Positions 9,988-21,000 of a stretch of 64,000 nt of DNA are shown piece after piece. This DNA comes from Quercus robur (taxonomy: Eukaryota > Streptophyta > Magnoliopsida > Fagales > Fagaceae). The DNA lies in assembly GCF_932294415.1 (NCBI RefSeq), contig NC_065537.1:51814302-51878301 (forward strand). The letters run 5' to 3'. A program made the position numbers and the translations under genes. How positions within the stretch are numbered: the first letter of the stretch is position 1; each line of letters opens with the position of its first letter. Below the pieces are notes generated by a model. That model was not told the DNA's origin, ran no database searches, and saw only the letters and a program-made list of their open reading frames with translations.

Positions 9988-12900
9988 TCATTGAGGCCTG
10001 CAATTTATTATCATTTGCTGCAAAAGTTTCATAATATACGAGAATGAAGGGCGTTTCCGGGGCTCACTGCAGTATCACCCAGCACTTCATTAGAAGAGAG
10101 AGAGAGAGAGAGAGATGCAATATCACATGATTGCCTAGTGCTGGCTAGGGTTTGAAAGACATGAATTCCACTCCATTTTTTAGAGAAAACTAGTGCATGA
10201 AAGTGCTGACATCTTTTGATAAGAAACAACATGAAATCATTGATCTAATGATTGTTATTATCCACTTACCTAGCCCAGCATGCCTCAATCAAGGCAGCCA
10301 CTTCATGATTTACAGTATTTGGAATATCAAGCCTTTCACCCTTAAAACCAACAGCTGCGACAACCTGCAACAATGATGAATCATATGTCAAGCTACACCT
10401 AAACAATATAGTATCCACAATTCCACATACAAGGAACTGCACCTCATAGCAACATAAAAAATCAATAAACTCTGAGATTGAGTTGCAAATTTAGTGCTCA
10501 AAATTTAAGATAGATTACGCTAAGCAATAAAAGTAATTGATTTTCTAGCATCATTTTGAGAAAGTGAATCTACCTATAAGAGTTAATCCATGAAGACCTC
10601 TGGTGGACTAACTTAGAATTAACAGAACATAACTGAAGCATTAAAACTGATGACTTTAAGGAAATATTATTAGATTCTACCTTCTACTGGAGACCTTAAA
10701 ATAGGAATTTATTGCATAAGGATAGTATCCATTTTCTATATTTTCTTTTCCAGGTCCCATCAGTCTTTCTTCAAGTTGTAAAGGTGACTTAAGGAAGCAG
10801 ATCATCAATTTTCCATCACAAATGTTCAACTTGTCCTACCATTTATTTCAAGTCATACATGTCTTGAAATAATATATTTAGTACATCATATCAATCAGTT
10901 GCAGCCAGCTCACAACTAATTTTAGTTACTGAGTCCATTTGTTGTCACCTACCATTCATTTAAATTCAGACATTTTTTTGAAGAACTATTCCTAGCATAC
11001 CATATTTAGCACTCAGTTGAAGCCAGCACACTGCTAGTTACAGTAACTGAGTTTATTTGTAGTCACCACCTATCATTCATTTAAATTTAGACAGGTTTTG
11101 AAGAACTATACCTAGTATATCATATTTAGCACTCAGTTGAAGCCAGCTCACTGCTAGTTCCAGTAACTAGTTCCAGTAACTGAGTCCATTTTTAGTACTG
11201 CCAGAAAAAGACATTATTTAAAGTATTCAATACCATTCACTAATTTGAAAATATTTTTCCCCAATTGACCCAAATTTTGTTACATTCACCTTCAAAGAGA
11301 TTCTTTATATCAATGATCAAGTGCACAAATATAAAGACCCATATTTTTTCTATAGCTTTACAAACCATTTGGCTTGCAACTAGTTAATTGACAAACAACC
11401 TGAGGCGGATTTAAATCTCTCCAAGGCTGTTGCAGGGTCACAAGTTCCCACAAGATAACACCAAAGCTGTAAACATCAGACTTCTCATTTGATGGCTCAT
11501 TACGGAGAACTTCTGGTGCCATCCACTCAGGCTAATAAAAAAGAAACAAAAAGGGTGAGGGTGAGCTTTATCACCTGGAACTATCAAATCCTTTATTAAA
11601 AGAAACAGTTAAAGAATGAGATAGATAACAATTTCTTAAGTTCGTATAGCACTTACAGTTCCTGCAGCTGTTTTAGATGAAAGAAATGTGTTAGCCTTCA
11701 AGCGGGAAAGGCCAAAGTCACACACCTGGATGGTCAAATATGTCAAATTTCAACAACAAAAATGTACAAAATGTTTCACCACCAACCTCTCCAAATATAA
11801 ATAAGCAAAAGAATATGTCAATCTTTTCTATAGCTAGCATGAATAATGATGAGAATGTATAAATTAATTTACATATCGACTAATGAGAGTGGAAGCTATG
11901 GTTTTATGTTTTCTAAATATGGATTTTGAAATGTAAAGCAATTTTTATCTTCAAATTGAGTAAATAAAAATGAACTTTAGATGAGAAGGGTTTGACCCAT
12001 CGAGCACATTAGATAGTCTAGACGCAAAATAGAAACAAAGTTTCATTAATATGAAAATGTTGGAGGGAAATTTTGCACTTGAATACAAATGTACATTGTT
12101 TATATGAGGGTAATTGCACTAATATCACAATATTACAATTTCACCCCTATCACATGCACTCATAACAACCCAAAAAAACTTCTCGATTTTCTACTATTCC
12201 ATTCCATTTGGAGCCATATCATTGATAAAGTACACCAAACCTTGTGTTAAGTTAAAACTTTTGTTGATTGACTAGAGGAATGGAGAGACATGCCAATATA
12301 TTTCTCCAACTTAGAATGTTGATTGTTTATGATATTATTTTCCATTGTTCTTTTCCAATTATATTAAGCTTATGTTCATTTGTATCTAATCATCATAAAG
12401 AAACAAGCTATTAAGAATAGGCACATTTATAGGGAAGGACAAATTGCCATATGTTCAACAGAGAGTTTTTAAGAGTAACCTTTACAGTATATGAAGCATC
12501 CACCAACAGATTTGGAGACTTCAGATCTCGATGAACAATAGGAGGTTTAAGTTGATGAAGATAATTCATCCCCTTTGCCTGTACATAGAAATAAATAGCT
12601 TAAACCCAAGGAGATTTATAAACTCATGTCTGGTGTGATAATGATGATGATGGCACAAACTTTTCACCAACAATTAATGGCTCAGATGCCCTGCCCCTGC
12701 ATATAAATAACTGAAACATAATGCTAACTTATGTCACCAAAGACATACCACATCATAAGCCATATTTAAGCGACGCCTCTCATCCAATATTACTCTGGTG
12801 GCAGGCATTCGTAAAAGATTATACAAGCTACCTCTGAAATTCAAAGTGAATATTCTGTTCAGTGAAATATGAAACTGATTCCCAGAATGAACTAATTATT

Positions 12901-15026
12901 AACATATAAAAAAAAGTAGTTAGGATATCTAAGCAAATCATTTCAGGGAATCTTGATACCTTGATAAATATTCTGTTACTATGGACAAGTTTGGGGGCTG
13001 AGTAACCGCACCCATAAAGAGAACAATGTTTGGATGATGCAAACGTTTCATGATGGCAACCTAACAAGCAAAATCAAAGTAGTGAAGTACAAATAAAAGA
13101 TCTCTTGATAAAATCCAGAACAATATATATTTTATTACTCGTATTAAAAACCAAAAACTGATAGAGCTACTCCTTTCATATTTTAAAAATCTCTCTTTTT
13201 TATAAAGCCAAAAGTAGCTAACACATACCTCCCCTAAAAATTCCTTGAAATGCTCTGTGTGGAAATCTTGCCCCATGAGAATTTTGACAGCAACATCCTG
13301 AGATTTACATCCTTAGTACTAACAAAATGGATTTGATTGAGATTTTTTTATTGATAAGTAAATATTTCATTAGTTAAACACAAAAGCGGTGCTGCCCATG
13401 TACACAGGTGTAGACAACAGACCTACATTAAACACTAAAACTATAGCAATCAAGCATCTTAGGCAAAGTAGCAAAAGAGAACAAACCCAAGACATTTATC
13501 CACTCAAACAAAGTCTCAAGAAATATACGTTACAGGTTAGGGATAGAATTTTCACATCGTTCAAAATTTCTGGCATCCCTCTCCCGCCAAATGTCCCGCA
13601 TGAGACAATGGGGGATCAGGCTCCATATTGCAACATTACTACATCTGCCAAACTTAAGTTGCCATCTTGCTAAAAGCTCCAAACCCCAAAAAGAGAAAAT
13701 ACCATACTCCAAAGATATCGAGCAATAGGGTAATGGAAGAGGAGATGATCAGTAGTTTTCCCATCCTCCTTACACATGCAACATTAGTCTATAACAATTA
13801 GTCACTGTTTCCTGAGGTTATCAGCAGTTAGGATATTCCCTAAAGCCGTTGTCCAGGAGAAAAAGCTGACCTTAATTTGAACTTTAGGCTTCTGTAGACT
13901 CCTCCAAGGAAAAGACAAATGGGCTGTAGAATGTAACATTTTATAATAGGATTTGACTTCAAAGGTATTGAGCGAAGATTGATTCCAACATAGGTATCCA
14001 CCCTACCTCATCTTATTAACCTAGATAAAATCATGTCCATAAAAGATGCAATGGACTCCAGCTCCCAATTATGGACCAATCGAACAAAGCTAATATCCCA
14101 GTGTTAATTACCCCCAACAAAATTCAAATGATCTGCCACCAAAGCCACCTTATCACATGCAATACTGTATAGTTTAGGGAACCTCTCCCTTGGCTGTAGC
14201 CTACCACACCAAGAGTCATGTCAAAAGTATATTGAAGAGCCATCACCTACCTTGAAACTGAACCAATTGAAACCTTCACAACCCTTCCTAATGATCTTCC
14301 ATAAGCTTACTCCACACGAACCCTGAAGCCCCCACATGCTTCCATATTTATGGTCAACCACCTTTCTCCATAAAGCCTCTCTCTTCAATTGTGTACCTCC
14401 AAAACCATTTCCCCAATAATGCTTGATTAAACAAGACTAAATTTCTGATGTCCAGACCACCGCATTGAAGGGGTTCGCAGACACTACTTCAATTGACCAA
14501 ATGAAACTTTACTCATCTCCAATCTGCCTCACAAGAAATTCTTTGAAAATTCTCTATTCAGCAACCAACTTCCATACCCATCCATATGGGAAATAAGGAT
14601 AAATAGTAGGTAGGGAGGTTGGACATTCGACCTTGGAGAGAGGCATTCTTTTCCAACCAACTAGACTTCTCTCCATTTTCTCTAGCACATAATTCCAAAC
14701 AGCCTTCTCTTTAAAAATGGATCCAAAGCGAAGACCCAAATATGTCATGAGTAATTTAGATACTTTACATCCCAAAATAGATACCAATGCTTTTACATTC
14801 GACAAATCACCTACCAGTGCTACCAAGTCAGGTGAGGCTCGTTAGGCCCCAAGCAAATCAGTTCCTCTATGAGCTAGGGCTAAATGGGTGGCCACAAGAA
14901 CCACCCCCCCCTTCCCCAAAAAAAGGCTTCCACACCTTCCTTTTCATTTTCCCAACGGGAACACCTTCACTTCCTAACCATGTGAACAGACTTAAATGCA
15001 TTTGTTTTGCTTTATTATTATAGGAT

Positions 15027-15059
<33 letters not shown>

Positions 15060-18000
15060 AGAAGAAGAAGAAGAAGAAAACAAATTCAAAACTACAGCCT
15101 GGTTTTGGTCTTCTGAAAAAACATATAGAAGGATACTAGAGATATTGCCAGCTACAAAACACAAGGAACTTCATAACCAAAAGCCATAACAAACTGCTTA
15201 TAGAATATAAGACATAAATAAAGAAAAAATAAGTAATTAAATAATAAAGGAAAACATGATTACCGAGCCACGCCAATCTGCATGATGGACCACTCCAAAA
15301 GAACCTGAAAAGCAGTGGCACCCTTCTTGTACAGTCTCAAAATATTACACTGACATACATGATATGCATGAACAGAAATCGGAAGGCATTACAATCAATA
15401 ACATTAAGCAATGTCAGAAATAACAAATACCTGTTCCAATTTTCTTCTTCAAAACAAGTTCACTCCATGGGATGTCCAAATTATCCTCATTGAGTTTAAG
15501 CTCATGACTTGAACTGACTGATTCATTACCATGATTATTGCTTGAAGTGGAGATGGCATTGTTTCTATCAAAGTAGCTGAAAACGGCTTTAGAGACCTTT
15601 GGACCAGTATTATGATCTTGATTGAAAGCTGTATCTGCCATAATGCAGTCAAAATCTTTTTAAGGATTATTAATAATTCACCACCGTGTGTCAGTTTTCA
15701 CATCACAACTCATAGTGCAATACTTTTATTATACAATCTGTCATGTCAAACATCATTTCAGGGGACAAGCCCTCTGTATTATTCTTTGTTATATCCCCTT
15801 GTTTAACTTTAAGATTTTATAACATAATAATATTTTACTACTACTTAAAAGGTTAGTCACAATTCAACAAATTTAATCTCAATACTTCGACTTTGCAAAA
15901 AATTGCATGTCACCCTTTGCACTGCATGGTTTGAGTAGTTGGCAATAAAACATGGTGATTCTACAAGTACAACAAGATTGCTAAAGAAAACTCCGTCCAA
16001 AAGTAGACTACTAAAGATAAAATACAGCAGCCAAGAATATACACACTCTAAATTTCAAGCAAAATTACTAATCAAAATAACTAACGAAATAGTATATGCA
16101 GTAAGAATCACCTGAAGAAGCATCATCAAATGCACAATGAAGCAATTGACAGCTAAAATACAATTTGGCCAGTGTCCTAGAGTTCTCTGCTGCTCCAGCT
16201 GGTTTAAATCTTGGGTGACATAATGGTGAAGAAACCAAGATGGAGGCTGTACCATTGAGCGATGAATCCGGCTGGCTTAATGCTCCTGGAGTCCCAAGCA
16301 AATCAACAATATATTCTCTGGAACAATAAATACATTTTCACTTTTGTTCTTAATTAAAGGTACCCAAACAATTCTCCTCTCATGTGGCTCCTCTTTCAAT
16401 TTTATCCAAGCTACAGAAAATAGCATACTAGCTCAACGCAAATACCATCATGTCCCAAAGCCTACTTTATTTTTACGTTTTCCATACTTCTACTTTACAT
16501 AATTCTTCATGAATATCCATAATTGTGCAGTTACTATGTCATTTAGACTTAAAAATCTCCAGTGTTTCCTTATTCATTACTGTGTGATGTGGACTTTTCT
16601 TTCATACTCATTAGTCCTTTTCTTTTTCTTTCTTCTGGTTGTTGTGAGGGAGCAGGGGTGGGGAGATGGACCTTGTCTATCACTTTTAATGCACTTTACA
16701 TGATTTGCACTTTTAATAAATCCTGTCCCAAACCATAGGATATCTCATTTCATTTTATTTCCCATCCATTATACCCAATCCCCATCAAGATCACTATTCT
16801 TATTTTTTGGGAAAATTACACTTTACCTCTATGGTTTAAGTGAAATTTGAATTAACAACCTATGGTTTAAAATGTTGCACTTTATTCTCATGATGTCTTA
16901 TTGTATTTGCTTTTAGTTCATTACTTTAATATATTTAGACTATATAGAGGTCACTATTATGCTTTTTGAGCTTTCTTTTCAAGGCACTCTATTTGCACAA
17001 CCAAATTTTAACAATTTTTGGATCAAAACATATGGAAAGATATGACCTCATGTGGGCAAAGTGCAATCTATAAACCACACACAAGTGGTTTTCTCTCTTT
17101 GCCCCCACTTTGCCAAACTTTTTAGTTGCTTTTTTTGCCTCACTTAATGCTTTCGGTAATTCATGTACAGACATTTAATGAATATATGATCATTGCAACA
17201 TACCTATCAGAACCAAATTGCACAAGGCAGGAGGCAGATACATCCTTTCTACAATATTTGCAGCCCTTAGCAATTCGGCATGGTAGTTTAACTATGTCTG
17301 CTAAAGTCTGCCAAAATTATAATTAGTTAGCATTTAAACTGGCAAGTCATTTTAACAGATATCTCCAAGATACCAAATGAGAAATATATTCAATACTAAT
17401 TGTTAGAATGTAGGACTAGCAAAAGTGCATTTACACAAGCAAGAAATAAAAATATTCACACAAGACAACAATATTTAATGTGGCTCGGCTAACTTCATGC
17501 CCACATCCAAGGGCAACACCAACCAAAATCCACTATCAATGATACAGATTGCAATCACTCTCAACCAAACCTCACAAACCAAAATCATGGACTTCCACAA
17601 ACACCCACTCACAAGCCTCACAATCACAACCACAAACATTAACTTAATTTCTCATAAAGGCACAATCCCATAGTCCCAATCCACCCAATGGTGCTCTCAT
17701 ACTAACACAAAATAAATAAATAAAAATAAAAAAAATAAAAAATAAAAACTCTCAAATCACAAACACACCCATATTGGAGGGTCTCAACCCACTTGTGTTC
17801 TTCTAAGAGTCTTCTCACCTCCCCCCATATTGGATGGTCTCTTAGGAAAAAGCCACCAAACCTCTTAATAGTAAGCTTATATATAGGATTCCAACTCCTA
17901 TACCTTGTTAGGCAATGATTCTTCAATTACTTCTGAGAATAAATAAAATTTCTTCCATCCAAGAAAATCCAAACTAAATTAGAATAGTAATTTGAGCCAA

Positions 18001-21000
18001 ACTCTAACAAATCTTCACCTTGACTCAAATTCCATCAAGTTGTCTTTCTTATTTTCACAATATATTTTCACAAATATCCACGCAAGACAAAATATTTAAT
18101 GTGGTTTGGCAAACTGCATGCCTACATCCACAGGCAATGCCCCCAAAATCTACCATCAACAATATGGATTACAACCATTCTCAATCAAATTTCACAAACC
18201 AGAACTCATAAACTCTCCAAATAACACTCACAAACCTCACAACCACAAGCATAAACAAAACCGCTCACAAAGACAAACTAACTCACAAACCTCACACACA
18301 AAACTCACAATCCAAAAGCCCCAATACACCCAATGCTGCTGTCACACTAACAAAACAAACTATCAACTCACAAACACTGATATCTTTAAACCCAAAAAAA
18401 TCTACCAAACTATTCTTTGAAAAAACTCATTCATATTTTTCTAAAAGTCTTCTCGACACCCCATATGGGAGGATCTATTGAGGAAAAGCCACCAACCTTT
18501 TAATATTGAGCCTACATACAGGGCTCGAACTCCTATTCCTTGTTAAACAATGACTCTTCACTTCTTTGACATAGGATTAAACTTCCTTCCATACCGAGAA
18601 ATCCAAACCAAATTAGAATAGAAATCTGAGTCGAACTCTAATACTTATCAAACACGAGTTCTAGAGAAGCATTTATGCCAATATCACCTATAGTAACAAA
18701 AGGAAAAAAAAAAAGACTTGGGGCTAGGTGTGAATCATTTCTTATTAAATATAAGGGAAAACACCTATTTTAGTAAACGAAAAGTACTTGAAGTTCCAAA
18801 TTGGTCCTTAGAGTTTAGAAATCTGCATCAAGTCCTCAAATAAACAATAACGTTACAGTTAGGTCCTTCCATCAGTCAAAGGAAAATGTTAACGAAGCAA
18901 TTATGACTGACATGTTATTAAAAAAAAAAAAAAATCTTAAATTTCAAAATTTTGTTTTTAATTAAATACAAAGAAAAATAATAAAAGTTTATTATAAGAT
19001 GACATTTCATCATTTTTGCCAGGTACACATGCAAATGTTTATAGCAACCACATAAGAAATGACACATCCTCAATTTCTGCTAGTCAGACTGATGAAAAGA
19101 CTTAATCATGTAATTTAAAATTATTCTAGGACTTGATTGTCCTTTCTGAACTTTAGCAACAAAATTGGAACTCCATGTACTTTAAAATAGGTGGTTTGCC
19201 AAAATAATATTTTTGTGAAACAACAAAAAATTGTTGTAGAGTTCATCACATTACATTAAGGTTGTGAGAATTACTTTAAACAGCAATGCACGATGGACAC
19301 AGCGGCCGACAGATAAGCTTCCAATTGGAAGGACAACAGAGCCTAGGCAGCGTTTCAGAAGTTCAGTGTACTCCTCCCAGTGTGCACCCAGATGTTCTTC
19401 AGTAAAAACTGCACCCCTTGTAACAACAGAAAAAGTTTGTTTACAAGGAAAGAAGAATTGCAAGTTTAACAACATTCAAGATATACATTTAACAAGTAGC
19501 ATGAAGCTCACCCCATTCTATTACACACAAGGGTTGCCAGCTGATCAATCACGTCTTTTGTGGTGATCCAACCGCCAGAAAGACTACGTAATCTATTCTG
19601 TAGTTCCTTCAAACCAGGATCCCTAGATTTATCAATCAAAACCACTTTGATTGACAAATCATCACAAGGATCAATAGCCTTCAATGATTCAAAAGATGGG
19701 ATCTGGCCACTGTCTTGCAGATCAGTACTTATAGTCCATGCATATGGATCCATCCCATGGATTAGGTAAAACCCATCTGGAATTTCGTCTAAGTACGACA
19801 AACAGCCATTCACCTAGTACATTTGAAAATAAGAGGAAAATACAATATACTTGGCAGACAATCATAAAATCAAAGTCATGGTATTCAAGAAAGTAGGTGT
19901 TGTCATAATTAAGTTTTTGCAATGGCAAAAGAATAAACTATTAGATGAAATTGAATGTTTGCACGCATAGAGGTCAGCAACAAAAATTAGAAAGAACATA
20001 ACACCAGAAAATCCTCTGGTTGATTGCTAAAATTTCAGAAACACAGCTAATTCAACCTTGTCTTTATACTTTTTTTGTTGTTGATAATACAATAGTTGGG
20101 GGTGAGAGAATTTGAACTCGAGACGTCTTTGCTGGAAACATCAGGAGGTGCCAGTTGAGTTACAAGGTTGTTGGTGTCTTTATACAATTTTCAATCACCA
20201 TTACAATGTGAACATATATACTAACAAATGTCTCCATGAAAATTTCTCAAAAAAACATAGAATCTATATATGAAGAAACAAATAAAGAGACACATAATCA
20301 GTAACCCTCTTGTTCTAAAAAGGACAAAATGAAAGAAATGATGAATGGAGAACACGTAAAACTAAGAAATAAATTCTACATATTTTATTGTCCTTCCCTT
20401 CCCCCATTCCTTCCAAGCTCCCAGTAGATGGAGCTAAGAAGTTCCTTTGGTAGGATCATTTCCTGTGAACTATTCTCTCCTAAAACAGACAACACCTCCA
20501 GCCACGAAGTCAGTGCAGAGTTAACACTCATAAATCAAAATCTCTACTAGAACATGAACTTTGAGCAAAAAGAATAACAATCAACAAAACATTTTTGGAA
20601 ATCAGCGGAGTAACATGAAGCCCAAATTTTTAACTTTTAACAAAAGCATCATTTGCAATGAGAAAAATAGAAAAGGTTCTCAAGCAAAGCATTGGCTGCA
20701 TAGAGATATTAACTTGTTGGGTCTTTAATCATTTCCTATGCAGTTGGCACAAGGGACTTCGTGTTATGGCATTTCCATGGCCTTGTGTTAGGGCATTTCC
20801 ATGGTAGAGTAGTTGCCAGAATTTCTGCTCTATGCTCTATGTTAGTTGAGGTCTGGTAAAGCCTCACACATGAAGAGAGATTGTTGCATGTAATGGTGAA
20901 ATCCCATGTAAAGAAATAGTTCTGGTAGGCCAAGAACCAAGTGACTTAAGCTAAAATTATTTCCAACATGCATATAATCAAAGCCATCACCGCCACACTT

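Noticed and set aside
14787-15189. Plus-strand frames next to the LINE and GA microsatellite
   Set aside because: They overlap low-complexity GA/GAA repeats and the LINE antisense strand, with no family resemblance.
20088-20180. Possible tRNA gene on the minus strand
   Set aside because: A and B boxes are present but no acceptor stem, anticodon arm or T-arm pairing can be formed.
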